Below, piece by piece: positions 16,806 through 25,623 of a DNA stretch of 42,258 nt (its first letter is position 1; each line of letters begins with the position of its first letter). The stretch covers positions 1 to 42,258 of the forward strand of contig JABBAP010000014.1 of the NCBI GenBank assembly GCA_018607905.1, written 5' to 3'. The DNA is from Paracoccaceae bacterium. GTDB taxonomy: Bacteria; Pseudomonadota; Alphaproteobacteria; Rhodobacterales; Rhodobacteraceae. The notes under the pieces are model-generated. The model did no database searches and was not told the DNA's origin. It saw nothing but the letters and a program-made list of their open reading frames with translations. Made by a program: the position numbers and the translations under genes.

Positions 16806-17503
16806 CGCCTGTTTGTGGCCGCATCTGCCGCGGACACCAACACCCGAGAGGCCTTTGCGGCGGCATTTGCAGCTGCCACGGCGCGACGTAACTCGGCAAC
16901 CGTTGCTTCGATACGTTTTTGTTCGGCTTTCGCCCGTTCGAAATCACTTTGTGCATTCGATGCTGCCTGCGACGCTTCGCTTGCAACAAGTTGCGCACTT
17001 TCAAACTCTTCTTGGGGCGTTTGGTCTTCAAGATCGCTAATTTTCTCTGAAAGAATATTCAGCTGATCTTGTGCTTGGGTCACCGATTGCGTCGCGACCG
17101 TCACCGCATTTTCTGCCTTAACAACGTCTTGATTGGCCACCGCGATTTGCGTTTCGTAATCTCTCACACTCGCTGTCAAAACACGCTTATTCTGGAGTTC
17201 TGATTCCAAAAGCGCACGCGTATCGACCCAGCTTTTTTCCAATTTTTTATACGGTGAGATGCCCTCAATAGCGTCAGTATCAGCAGCGATCGCAGCGAGC
17301 TTCTCGTCGGCATCAGATGAATCGCCAAACCAATTGTTGACGACGCTCACCATTCCGATGATCGCCAAAAACACAATCACACCAAAGATGGCAGCGCGGA
17401 TCAAACCCGACGACGGGCCATTTGATGGCTCCTCGTGCTGCTCGCCATCATAACTAAAACCTTGATCCGCTTGATCAGGCTGTTGTTCGTATTCGTTACT
17501 CAC
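16802..17503 (-). CDS. Single-pass membrane protein with long coiled coil
   Basis: The 233-residue protein has an acidic, Gln-rich cytoplasmic N-terminus (about 1-35), one hydrophobic helix (about 37-58) and a long Ala/Glu/Gln-rich coiled coil to the end, inferred to be periplasmic. I recognise no enzymatic domain. The GTG at 17503 is chosen from AGCGGAG upstream and the sensible N-terminus; an in-frame start at 17545 adds 14 basic residues. Its last four bases overlap the start of the OmpA-domain gene. Together they carry the parts usually found in one MotB-like or OmpA-anchored protein: membrane anchor, coiled coil, peptidoglycan-binding domain. Confidence 0.72.
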   Translation of the reverse strand: MSNEYEQQPDQADQGFSYDGEQHEEPSNGPSSGLIRAAIFGVIVFLAIIGMVSVVNNWFGDSSDADEKLAAIAADTDAIEGISPYKKLEKSWVDTRALLESELQNKRVLTASVRDYETQIAVANQDVVKAENAVTVATQSVTQAQDQLNILSEKISDLEDQTPQEEFESAQLVASEASQAASNAQSDFERAKAEQKRIEATVAELRRAVAAANAAAKASRVLVSAADAATNRR

Positions 17504-17694
17504 AACTTTAAGACTCCGCTTTCCAACCCCTGAAAAGGCGCGCAACGCATCACGGAAATGAACGAGACATAATTTTCACAACCTAACAAAACTCTCTACC
17601 CAAGAGTCGTTGTTCAAGAATATGAGAATGCTCATTTTTCGCCCGAATTGCCTACCTTTGGTATTCTTAGCGATCTAACGTCGCTATTTGATTA

Positions 17695-17771
17695 GCCAGA
17701 CGATAAGCGGCTTTATTCAGTGCGTCAACGCACTACAGATGGTGTTGACGCACGCACAGATCGTCTGTGGC
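17695..17771. repeat. Nested inverted repeat between argG and the envelope gene pair
   Basis: An inner perfect ten-base inverted repeat (GTGCGTCAAC at 17720-17729 with GTTGACGCAC at 17744-17753, 14-base loop) lies inside outer arms (GCCAGACGAT at 17695-17704 with ATCGTCTGTGGC at 17760-17771, one bulged base). It starts 14 bases past the argG stop. There is no T tract on either strand, so it is not an ordinary terminator. The remaining 190 bases to the next start (17504-17694) hold no recognisable gene; one GANTC site (GAGTC) lies at 17604-17608. Confidence 0.6.
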
Positions 17772-17784
17772 AAGGATGACTCGG

Positions 17785-19008
17785 TTATTTCGAACGTGCG
17801 TTACGCGCAGCCAGCAGTTTCAAACGCAATGCGTTAATTTTGATAAACCCTGCTGCATCTGCTTGATCGTAAGCGCCTGCATCATCTTCAAATGTAACAT
17901 GTTGCTCGGAATAAAGCGTATCGTCAGACCAGCGCGCAACTGTCTGCACAGAGCCTTTGTACAATTTCACGCGCACAACACCGTTCACGTGCCGTTGGCT
18001 GTGATCAATCATCGCTTGCAGCATTTCACGCTCTGGGCTGTACCAGTAACCGTTGTAGATCAGCTCTGCATAGCGTGGCATCAGCTCGTCTTTCAAATGT
18101 GCCGCACCACGATCCAAGGTGATTGATTCAATTCCACGATGCGCTTCCAACATGATTGTCCCACCAGGCGTTTCATAAACGCCACGTGACTTCATCCCGA
18201 CATAGCGGCCCTCAACCAAATCAAGCCGCCCAACACCGTGTTTTCCACCCAAATAATTCAATTCCGTAAGCATTTCTGCCGGTGATTTAGCCACACCATT
18301 AAGGGCAACTGGATCGCCTTTTTCATATGTAATTTCAACAAATTCTGCTTCGTTAGGCGCCTCTTCTGGGCTTACTGTCCGTTGATATACATATTCCGGC
18401 GCTTCAACTGCTGGGTCTTCCAAAACTTTACCTTCAGACGACGTGTGCAACAGGTTCGCATCAACAGAAAACGGTGCTTCACCTCGTTTATCCGTTGCAA
18501 TTGGGATTTGGTTTTCTTCTGCAAACGCCAGCAATTTGGTACGGCTTTGCAAATCCCACTCACGCCAAGGTGCGATCACCTTAATATCTGGGTTCAACGC
18601 ATAGGCCGACAATTCGAACCGAACTTGGTCATTCCCCTTGCCTGTTGCGCCGTGCGCAACCGCATCTGCACCTGTTTCAGCTGCAATTTCGACCAAACGC
18701 TTGGAAATCAAAGGCCGTGCAATGGACGTTCCCAAAAGGTACAATCCTTCGTAAACGGCATTCGCGCGAAACATTGGAAATACGAAATCACAAACAAATT
18801 CTTCGCGGACGTCTTCGATAAAAATGTTCTCTGGCTTGATACCCAACAACTCCGCTTTTTTGCGAGCAGGGTCCAATTCTTCGCCTTGGCCAAGATCGGC
18901 CGTAAACGTAATGACTTCGCAGTCGTATTCGGTTTGCAACCACTTCAGAATGATAGACGTGTCTAAACCGCCAGAATAGGCCAGAACTACTTTTTTAGGG
19001 GCAGCCAT
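17785..19008 (-). CDS. argG: Argininosuccinate synthase
   Basis: The 407-residue enzyme joins citrulline and aspartate using ATP in arginine biosynthesis. The PP-loop ATP site [15 protein letters not shown] lies at the N-terminus. The [15 protein letters not shown] segment near residue 115 binds citrulline and aspartate, and [17 protein letters not shown] follows later in the chain. Length is typical of class I ArgG. The ATG at 19008 is preferred over a TTG three codons earlier; GGAG lies upstream. It is divergent from the alpha/beta hydrolase with a 123-base gap. No other arg genes are nearby. Confidence 0.98.
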   Translation of the reverse strand: MAAPKKVVLAYSGGLDTSIILKWLQTEYDCEVITFTADLGQGEELDPARKKAELLGIKPENIFIEDVREEFVCDFVFPMFRANAVYEGLYLLGTSIARPLISKRLVEIAAETGADAVAHGATGKGNDQVRFELSAYALNPDIKVIAPWREWDLQSRTKLLAFAEENQIPIATDKRGEAPFSVDANLLHTSSEGKVLEDPAVEAPEYVYQRTVSPEEAPNEAEFVEITYEKGDPVALNGVAKSPAEMLTELNYLGGKHGVGRLDLVEGRYVGMKSRGVYETPGGTIMLEAHRGIESITLDRGAAHLKDELMPRYAELIYNGYWYSPEREMLQAMIDHSQRHVNGVVRVKLYKGSVQTVARWSDDTLYSEQHVTFEDDAGAYDQADAAGFIKINALRLKLLAARNARSK

Positions 19009-19131
19009 TGTGAGCAATCTCCATTAAATTACGGGATATTGCGCATCTATTGCGTTTTTTGCCGCTCGACAAGTGGCCTTTACATCGCAACGATAGCGCC
19101 ACGTAGGCAAAACCAGAATGAGTCACCACAA

Positions 19132-19908
19132 ATGTCCGATCCAGATCTTCTGAGTTATTCAAATTTTGGAGAACAGGTAGGCACGCCGCTAATCCTTGTT
19201 CATGGCTTGTTTGGATCGGGGCGAAATTGGCGGGCAATAGCGCGTTTTTTGTCCAAAAACCGATGGGTTGTGACGGTGGACATGCGCAATCATGGGAACA
19301 GTTTTTGGAATCCGCAAAATTCCTACTTTGATTTGTCGAGCGATTTGGCTCGTCTAGTTAGGCATCTTGGCGGGGTCGCCGATGTGATGGGCCATTCGAT
19401 GGGTGGCAAAGCCGCGATGGTTCTGGCGTTGAACAATCCCGAAATGATCCAACGCCTTATCATCGCAGACATCGCGCCCGTCGGATATCTGCACAGTCAA
19501 AATGACAAAATCGAAGTTATGCAATCTTTGTTGCTTAACCAATTTGACCGTCGTTCAGCCGCTGAAACTGCCTTAGAGGACAAATTAGGTGATGCTGGGT
19601 TAGCAGCTTTTTTTGCACAAAGCTTGTCTTTCGACGATCCGGCTCCGAAATGGCTTTTGAATCTGGACGCGCTCTACGCGAATATGGATGCGATCATCGG
19701 CTTTCCCGTATTGAACGGGTCATTCGCAAAAGAAGTGTTGTTCCTTTGCGGCGGTGATTCTGATTATGTCGACAATGCTGGGAAAATCGAAATTGATCGC
19801 CTTTTTCCCAAGGCTATTACCCAAACGATTGACGGGGCAAGCCATTGGATACATGCGGACAAACCCCGTGAATTTATGACAATTTTAAGTGCTTACCTAG
19901 ATTCATAA
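19132..19908 (+). CDS. Alpha/beta-fold hydrolase, YbfF-like esterase
   Basis: The 258-residue protein has an oxyanion-hole motif VHGLFGSGRNW near residue 25, nucleophile elbow GHSMGG near residue 90, a late acidic residue in GGDSDYVD, and the catalytic His in GASHWIH about 20 residues before the end. This set matches the short YbfF-type acyl esterases; the natural substrate is unknown. The start at 19132 gives the usual family N-terminus; the frame is open to 19039 but that lead shows no structure. It is divergent from argG and converges on the HPt gene. Confidence 0.87.
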   Translation: MSDPDLLSYSNFGEQVGTPLILVHGLFGSGRNWRAIARFLSKNRWVVTVDMRNHGNSFWNPQNSYFDLSSDLARLVRHLGGVADVMGHSMGGKAAMVLALNNPEMIQRLIIADIAPVGYLHSQNDKIEVMQSLLLNQFDRRSAAETALEDKLGDAGLAAFFAQSLSFDDPAPKWLLNLDALYANMDAIIGFPVLNGSFAKEVLFLCGGDSDYVDNAGKIEIDRLFPKAITQTIDGASHWIHADKPREFMTILSAYLDS

Positions 19909-19942
19909 TGCCTCAATATTTTAGAATCGGCTCGCGGAACTA

Positions 19943-20287
19943 CTATAATTCTATCGCACAATTTTGTGGCAGCTCTGCCAGGAATTGTGCCTTAGACGCG
20001 ACATATAAAGACTCAACTTGGGACAAAGAAATCTGACTTGTATCGCCGGCGTGCGCTTGGGCTTCGCCAATAGAGCAATAATCTCTAAAGCTCTGAAAAC
20101 CCAGGTTAAAAGCACTTCCTTTGAGAAAATGAAGAGCCTCTGCAATCTCTTTATTGGTGCCTTTAGAAACCTCCTCCAGCCCTTCGATTGCTTCATCCAC
20201 TTCGGATAGGAACAGCGTAACCACTTCTGCTAAATCTTCGACACCTACATCATCTTCCAGCTGTTTGACCTGATTCCAGTTAATCAT
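19943..20287 (-). CDS. HPt-domain phosphotransfer protein
   Basis: The 114-residue protein is a free-standing histidine phosphotransfer domain: an all-helical bundle with phospho-acceptor His53 in ALHFLKGSAFNLGF. HPt proteins pass phosphate between a hybrid kinase and a response regulator. The gene is divergent from the response-regulator/PP2C gene with a 167-base gap. I infer the two work in one relay, but no histidine kinase is encoded in the window. AAGGGG lies a few bases before the ATG. The short gap after the stop to the hydrolase gene contains a small TAGAAT/ATTCTA inverted repeat. Confidence 0.85.
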   Translation of the reverse strand: MINWNQVKQLEDDVGVEDLAEVVTLFLSEVDEAIEGLEEVSKGTNKEIAEALHFLKGSAFNLGFQSFRDYCSIGEAQAHAGDTSQISLSQVESLYVASKAQFLAELPQNCAIEL

Positions 20288-20454
20288 CCACTACCCCTTA
20301 AACGAATTTCTATATTCACGGTCCTTGGGCCATTAGAGGCCAATGATTTCTAATAATTCGTTATCAACCGGTATGTTTTTTGGATTCTCGAATTTCACTA
20401 AAAATTAAAACCTAACCTGCAAAGTACGTCAGAACTTAAGATAAAAGGTGGGTA

Positions 20455-21747
20455 GTGGCACATATCGAAGCGCAAAGCGAACCAGTCGCGTTACGCCCAA
20501 CGCAAGATATTGCCGGGCAACTTCGCATTTTGGTCGTAGACGACAGTAAGTTGCAGCGAAGGATTGTTTCGCTCAGCCTAAAGAAATGGGGTTTCAAAGT
20601 AATCGAAGCCGCAAGCGGGCTGGAAGCTCTAAATATCTGCAGGAACCAAGCCATCGATTTAGTGATCAGTGACTGGATGATGCCTGAAATGGATGGCCTA
20701 GAGTTCTGTAGCGAGTTTCGCAAATTGAACCGCGAACGGTATGGCTATTTTATTCTTTTGACATCGAAAAATGAAAAGAACGACGTTGCTCAAGGATTGG
20801 ATATTGGCGCGGATGATTTCCTGTCCAAACCCGTAAACTCTGCGGAGCTAAAGGCAAGAATTCGGGCCGGCACACGAGTTTTGGACATGGAGCAAAAGCT
20901 CATAAATCAAAACGAAACTGTGGTCAGCGCGCTTGAAGAGCTTCAAAATCTTTACGAAGAAATCAACAAAGATCTCGCCGAAGCCGAGAAACTGCAACAG
21001 TCGTTGGTTCCTGTCCGCCATCGCGAAATACCCAGCGGAGAAGTGTCTCTTCTCTTTCAATCCAGTTCTCACGTCGGCGGTGATCTCGTCGGGTTCTTCA
21101 GTTTTTCTGATTCAAGGCTCGGCCTATATTCAATAGATGTTTCTGGCCACGGCATTTCATCTGCACTGCTAACAGCAAGGCTAGCTGGCTATCTAAGCGC
21201 GCATAACAAAGAGCAAAACGTAGCATTTGATCGGTTGCCAACTGGGGAATATGTGCATCGCGATCCGGCTTTAATCGCAGAGCATTTAAATCAATTGATG
21301 ATGGACGAGCTCGAAACAGAGCATTATTTTACCTTGGCCTATGCGGACATTAATTTGGCCGACGGCACTGTCCAAATGGTCCAAGCGGGCCATCCTCATC
21401 CCGTTGTTTCTAATTCTAGTTCGGGTGTGAAATATTACGGAGATGGTGGACCACCGATTGGATTGATGCCAGATATGGAGTTCGAAACATTCGAATTTCA
21501 GTTAGAAAAGGGTGACCGCCTTTTTCTATATTCAGATGGAATTACAGAATGTCAAAATGCTAATGACGAGCTTTTGGACGAAGACGGGCTTGAGAGAATT
21601 TTACTCAAGCATCATTCTGGAAATGGGCCCGAATTTATGAACGACCTAATGTGGGAATTGACTTCCTTCGCAGACGGGCATCCATTTGGAGACGATATTT
21701 CGGGTATACTTTTCGAATTTAAGGAATTCGCACAAACGCCTGGGTAA
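20455..21747 (+). CDS. Response regulator with PP2C-type (RsbU/SpoIIE) phosphatase output domain
   Basis: The 430-residue protein has a receiver domain (about 22-140) with acidic pair D29-D30, phosphoacceptor D73 in DLVISDWMMPEMDG, Thr103 and Lys125. A predicted coiled coil (about 143-185) links it to a PP2C-like Ser/Thr phosphatase domain (about 195-425) with metal-site motifs GGDLVG, DVSGHGISSALL and FGDDISG. Such proteins dephosphorylate an anti-sigma-factor antagonist in partner-switch pathways. No antagonist or anti-sigma kinase lies nearby, so the target is elsewhere. The GTG at 20455 follows AAAGGTGG. A GANTC site (GATTC) lies at 20383-20387 in the shared promoter gap. Confidence 0.92.
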   Translation: MAHIEAQSEPVALRPTQDIAGQLRILVVDDSKLQRRIVSLSLKKWGFKVIEAASGLEALNICRNQAIDLVISDWMMPEMDGLEFCSEFRKLNRERYGYFILLTSKNEKNDVAQGLDIGADDFLSKPVNSAELKARIRAGTRVLDMEQKLINQNETVVSALEELQNLYEEINKDLAEAEKLQQSLVPVRHREIPSGEVSLLFQSSSHVGGDLVGFFSFSDSRLGLYSIDVSGHGISSALLTARLAGYLSAHNKEQNVAFDRLPTGEYVHRDPALIAEHLNQLMMDELETEHYFTLAYADINLADGTVQMVQAGHPHPVVSNSSSGVKYYGDGGPPIGLMPDMEFETFEFQLEKGDRLFLYSDGITECQNANDELLDEDGLERILLKHHSGNGPEFMNDLMWELTSFADGHPFGDDISGILFEFKEFAQTPG

Positions 21748-21749
21748 GA

Positions 21750-22190
21750 TCAGAATAGCTTAGACCAGTGGCGCAAGAAATGGCGATCACCGTCGTTCGA
21801 AAGCATCGATATGGCTGATTTCGGATCCATCCACACCACCGAATGGTCTGGTTCTGTCGGATCAGAAATGCGTAACGTCGGTGTGCACGTGAAAATATGG
21901 CAAATTTTATGAGCCCAAACGTCATATTCTGGCATGAACGTGTATCTTTGGTATGCACCCAAACGCCTTATGTTTGTTATATGATACCCAGTTTCTTCGA
22001 ACACTTCGCGGTGCAATGCGCGCACTGGTGTTTCCCCGAAATCAATACCACCGCCCGGCAATTGGAGTTCTAATTCTTCGGCATCTTGCAAAGTTAACAA
22101 CAAGTCTCTGCCTTCAGGAATTATCGCATACGCGCCCGGACGGCGGACATATTTTCTGCCCGATTTATAGGGATCGCCAAACCGTCGCAT
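21750..22190 (-). CDS. NUDIX hydrolase
   Basis: The 146-residue protein has a complete NUDIX box: GGGIDFGETPVRALHREV followed by FEETGY, satisfying GX5EX7REUXEEXGU. An upstream beta strand (PGAYAIIPEGRDLLLTLQ) fits the fold. NUDIX enzymes split nucleoside diphosphates linked to another group; the substrate is not predictable here. The ATG at 22190 has GGAGTG eight bases upstream; an in-frame start at 22220 is less likely. It converges on the phosphatase gene with two bases between the stops and is divergent from hslO. Confidence 0.88.
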   Translation of the reverse strand: MRRFGDPYKSGRKYVRRPGAYAIIPEGRDLLLTLQDAEELELQLPGGGIDFGETPVRALHREVFEETGYHITNIRRLGAYQRYTFMPEYDVWAHKICHIFTCTPTLRISDPTEPDHSVVWMDPKSAISMLSNDGDRHFLRHWSKLF

Positions 22191-22284
22191 TAAAATTTCA
22201 CTCCATAAAAGGCACGACAATCGCGTAGCAATTGCACTTCCTTGTAAACACCACTATTTCGACAGCTTAACAAGGGTAAGGCCA

Positions 22285-23277
22285 ATGCAGTCAGATCAAA
22301 CATCTAAACACTGGGACGATACAATTCTCCCATTTCAGTTAGACGCAGCAGATGTTCGTGGGCGCGTCGCGCGTTTAGACGGAACGCTCGATACTATCCT
22401 CAGTCAACACAATTACCCGCTGAGCGTTTCTGCCCAAGTGGCCGAGGCCGCATTACTCACTGCGATGATCGGACAAACCATCGATTTGCGGTGGAAACTG
22501 TCTATTCAAATTCGTGGAAATGGCCCGTTGCGTATCATCGCAACGGATTACTTTTCTCCACAATCAGAAAACGAGCCCGCACGCATTCGCGCCTACGCCA
22601 GCTTTGATGCAGACGCCATTGAAGCCAGCGATCAAGAAGGATTTGGCTTGATCGGGAAAGGCATGTTTGCGATTTTGATCGACCAGGGCTCTGGAACCCA
22701 ACCGTATCAAGGAATCACACCCTTGGCCGGCGGTTCATTAGAAAAATGTGCAGAAACGTATTTCGCACAGTCTGAACAATTGCCAACGCGTTTCAAAACA
22801 ATTGCGGCGCAGGAAACCAGCGGTGATGGTGCGCCAAAATGGCGGGCGGGCGGCATTATGGTGCAGCACATGCCAAAGGCCTCTCCCTTAATGGATGATG
22901 GCGGAACAGGCGAAGCCGGTTTGCTGCAAGCGCAGGATTTACTGTCTGGTGACGAAGCCGAAAACTGGAACCGCGCAACCATTTTGATGGATTCTGCAGA
23001 GGAATTTGAATTGATCGGCCCGCACGTTGGGCAAGAGCGCTTGCTACGTCGCCTTTTCCACCAAGAAGAACCACGTGTTTTCACTGCACAACCAATCGAA
23101 TTTGGCTGCACTTGCGGCGCGGAAAAAGTCCGCCAAACAATGTCGATTTATTCAGTGAAAGACATCGCCTCAATGACCGCTGAAAACGGCATGGTCACGG
23201 CAGATTGCCAATTCTGTGGTGCTCATTATGAATTGGAACCGACCACACTCGGAAAAGACGCCAAAAAAGATGTGTAG
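22285..23277 (+). CDS. hslO: Hsp33 redox-regulated chaperone
   Basis: The 330-residue protein is the Hsp33 holdase, activated when oxidation releases zinc and unfolds its linker. The C-terminal redox switch shows the Cys-X-Cys (FGCTCGAEKV) and Cys-X2-Cys (CQFCGAHY) pairs spaced as in the family. The N-terminal substrate-binding domain includes AEAALLTAMIGQTI. The protein is about 30 residues longer than E. coli Hsp33, mostly from a loop rich in Gly/Asp near residues 195-220. AAGGGTAAGG precedes the ATG. Its end overlaps the NUDIX gene by eight bases; this is the first gene of a four- to five-gene forward run. Confidence 0.95.
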   Translation: MQSDQTSKHWDDTILPFQLDAADVRGRVARLDGTLDTILSQHNYPLSVSAQVAEAALLTAMIGQTIDLRWKLSIQIRGNGPLRIIATDYFSPQSENEPARIRAYASFDADAIEASDQEGFGLIGKGMFAILIDQGSGTQPYQGITPLAGGSLEKCAETYFAQSEQLPTRFKTIAAQETSGDGAPKWRAGGIMVQHMPKASPLMDDGGTGEAGLLQAQDLLSGDEAENWNRATILMDSAEEFELIGPHVGQERLLRRLFHQEEPRVFTAQPIEFGCTCGAEKVRQTMSIYSVKDIASMTAENGMVTADCQFCGAHYELEPTTLGKDAKKDV

Positions 23278-23911
23278 CGCCAGCTTGGCAGATAAACCAC
23301 GGATTTTAGACTGGATAAAACGGGCAACCCAAGGCGATTTGGATCATTTGGGGTCTTCGGATTTTGATCTAAATGCAGACAAACCGATGGATCAGGCAAC
23401 CTATAAACCTGCGGCTGTCATGGTGCCGATCTTGGATCACGCCGATGGTTTGCAAGTTGTCCTGACGCGGCGTGCAGCGCATTTGAAACACCACCCGGGG
23501 CAGATTGCATTTCCTGGCGGCAAAGTAGATGCATCCGATCGCAGTTTGGAACACGCCGCATTCCGCGAAGCAGATGAAGAAATTGGACTGCGGAGCCATC
23601 ACGCAGAAATGCTCGGAAAACTCCCGCTTCACCGCACCGTTACTGGGTTCGAGGTTCAGCCGATTGTGACCCACGTGTCAGCGGATTTTTCGCCTGTTTC
23701 AGACCCAGGTGAAGTGGAAGAGGTTTTCCATGTGCCGCTGGCTCATCTGATCAATCCAGACAATTATTTCATTGAAGGGCGGGTTTGGATGGGCAAGCCG
23801 CGACGGTATTATGTTGTACCTTACGGCCCCTATTATATTTGGGGTGCCACGGCACGGATGTTGCGTATGTTCGCGGATCGCTTAGAACAAACACATGAAA
23901 CTAACAGCTGA
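23270..23911 (+). CDS. NUDIX hydrolase, CoA pyrophosphatase type
   Basis: This 213-residue protein combines the UPF0035 signature (LTRRAAHLKHHPGQIAFPGG near residues 70-90) with a NUDIX box (FPGGKVDASDRSLEHAAFRE then ADEEIGL). Together these mark CoA-diphosphatases such as NudL/YeaB that cleave CoA or acyl-CoA. Late segments PYGPYYIWGATARML match the family C-terminus. The start at 23270 overlaps the hslO stop by eight bases. The next gene overlaps its end by 17 bases, so all three are coupled. Confidence 0.9.
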   Translation: MCSASLADKPRILDWIKRATQGDLDHLGSSDFDLNADKPMDQATYKPAAVMVPILDHADGLQVVLTRRAAHLKHHPGQIAFPGGKVDASDRSLEHAAFREADEEIGLRSHHAEMLGKLPLHRTVTGFEVQPIVTHVSADFSPVSDPGEVEEVFHVPLAHLINPDNYFIEGRVWMGKPRRYYVVPYGPYYIWGATARMLRMFADRLEQTHETNS

Positions 23912-25049
23912 CTGGGTGCACGATGCAAGCGTGCAACGACTATTTTCTGCGTTCGAAGATCGCGGGTATCAAATCTATTTTGTTGGCGGATGTGTTCGAA
24001 ACGCGCTGCTGAACTGTGCTGTTGCTGATCTTGATGTTTCGACGTCCGCCGTTCCAGAACAAACAATTTCGGTCGCAAAATCCGAAGGGTTCAAGTTCAT
24101 TCCCACGGGATTAGAACACGGCACCGTCACGATCATCGTTGGTGATCATGATTTTGAAATAACCAGTTTTCGCAAAGACGTAGAAACCCACGGGCGCCGC
24201 GCCGTGGTCGCGTTTTCAGACAATATTATGGACGATGCGCTACGGCGGGATTTCACCATGAACGCGCTTTATGCGGATCGCGCTGGCGAAGTGATCGACC
24301 CTTTGTTGGGGATGGATGATTTGAAAAACCGCAAGGTTCGTTTCATCGCCGATGCACAAGACCGCATCAAAGAAGATTACTTGCGTATCCTGCGATACTT
24401 TCGATTTCACGCTTGGTATGCAAACCAGGATGAGGGCATGGATCAAGGTGCAATGGCCGCTATTGCCGAAAATGTCGAAGGGCTCGGGCTAATTTCGAAA
24501 GAACGCATCGGTGCCGAATTGCGCAAAATCTTGTCTGCCGCCGATCCTGTCCGAACAATCGCTGCGATGGAAAACTGTGGCGTGCTGGCGCAGATCATTC
24601 CAGGAAGCAGTGCGCGCGCGCTTGGGCCGCTAACCTTGCTGGAAGAAACCACAGGGTCAAAAGCGGATTGGCAACGTCGGCTCCTCGCGCTCGGTGGGGC
24701 TGATCAATCTGCTAAGCTGCGGCTTTCAAAGGCAGAATCCAAACGAATTGCGGCATTTCAAAAAGCGATGGATCGGGGTGCTGGATCGGCAGAAACTGCC
24801 TATTGGTACGGAAAAAATACCGCGCTTGATATCGCTTTGATTAGCGCTGCGAGTTTGGAAACCCCTGTACATCCAGATCTGTCGGAACAGATCAACCAAG
24901 GAAGTTCTGCTCTTTTTCCGATAACCGCCAGCGACCTTTCAAAGACGGTAAAAGGTAAGGCCATTGGTGACACCCTTCGCGCACTAGAAACCGAGTGGGT
25001 GGCGTCGGGATTTGCGAAAACTAAACAAGAGCTGTTGGCGAATGTTTAG
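23895..25049 (+). CDS. CCA-adding-type tRNA nucleotidyltransferase / poly(A) polymerase family
   Basis: The 384-residue class II nucleotidyltransferase has the catalytic motif FVGGCVRNALL followed by DLDVSTS near residues 30-50, a second basic motif RRDFTMNALYAD near residue 118, and RILRYFRFHAWY near residue 155, which continues into the neck and tail helices. Alphaproteobacteria use such an enzyme to repair tRNA 3' ends. Whether it adds full CCA or only part cannot be read. It overlaps the NUDIX gene by 17 bases and the LysE gene by eight. Confidence 0.9.
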   Translation: MKLTADWVHDASVQRLFSAFEDRGYQIYFVGGCVRNALLNCAVADLDVSTSAVPEQTISVAKSEGFKFIPTGLEHGTVTIIVGDHDFEITSFRKDVETHGRRAVVAFSDNIMDDALRRDFTMNALYADRAGEVIDPLLGMDDLKNRKVRFIADAQDRIKEDYLRILRYFRFHAWYANQDEGMDQGAMAAIAENVEGLGLISKERIGAELRKILSAADPVRTIAAMENCGVLAQIIPGSSARALGPLTLLEETTGSKADWQRRLLALGGADQSAKLRLSKAESKRIAAFQKAMDRGAGSAETAYWYGKNTALDIALISAASLETPVHPDLSEQINQGSSALFPITASDLSKTVKGKAIGDTLRALETEWVASGFAKTKQELLANV

Positions 25050-25623
25050 CCCGCTAATCACGTTTCTGATCGCTGGCCTGCTAAGCCCGGGACCAAACGT
25101 TATCATGCTTACCAGCTCGGGCGCACGATTTGGCGCAAAGGCAACTTGGCCCCATTTGCTGGGGGTGGTCATCGGTACCGGAGTGATCGGCGCTGTCTGT
25201 GGTTTGGGCATCGGCGCTTTGATCGTGTCGCAGCCCCAGCTGCGGCTTGTGCTACAATGCGTTTCATTCGCGTGGATATTGTGGATGGCCTATCGTCTGT
25301 TGTTTCCAAAAACAGTGTCTAAAACCAACGCAATTGAACGCCCAATGACATTTCTACGGGGCGCAATCTTCCAATGGGTAAACCCAAAAATTTGGGCCGT
25401 GGCCTTGGCAGCCTCATCGGGATATTCAATTGGCCTAGGCCCCTTCGGCGAAGCAATGCGCGTCGCTACGGGCTTTATTTGCGTCAATTTCTTTGTCTGC
25501 CTCTTTTGGACATATTCAGGTCAGCTCTTGTCAGCCCTGCTGAACAATGAAAAACGCTGGTTTTACTTTCGCGCCTGCATGGCGTTCTTCCTCGCGGTTT
25601 CTGCAATCTTGGTGTTCTTATGA
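25042..25623 (+). CDS. LysE/RhtB-family amino-acid exporter
   Basis: The 193-residue protein has five to six hydrophobic segments and the LysE-family N-terminus: LITFLIAGLLSPGPNVIML at about 4-22, with the conserved Pro-Gly-Pro-Asn, then GARFGAKA, and FQWVNPKIWAVALA mid-protein. It should export an amino acid or derivative. The ATG at 25042 places the first helix correctly and overlaps the preceding stop by eight bases. The next gene begins in its last four bases (ATGA). Confidence 0.88.
   Translation: MFSPLITFLIAGLLSPGPNVIMLTSSGARFGAKATWPHLLGVVIGTGVIGAVCGLGIGALIVSQPQLRLVLQCVSFAWILWMAYRLLFPKTVSKTNAIERPMTFLRGAIFQWVNPKIWAVALAASSGYSIGLGPFGEAMRVATGFICVNFFVCLFWTYSGQLLSALLNNEKRWFYFRACMAFFLAVSAILVFL

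Noticed and set aside
16444-17040. A 198-codon forward frame opposite the coiled-coil genes
   Set aside because: Its Ser/Ala/Cys-rich composition is what antisense of Ala/Glu/Gln-rich coiled coils produces; no independent support.
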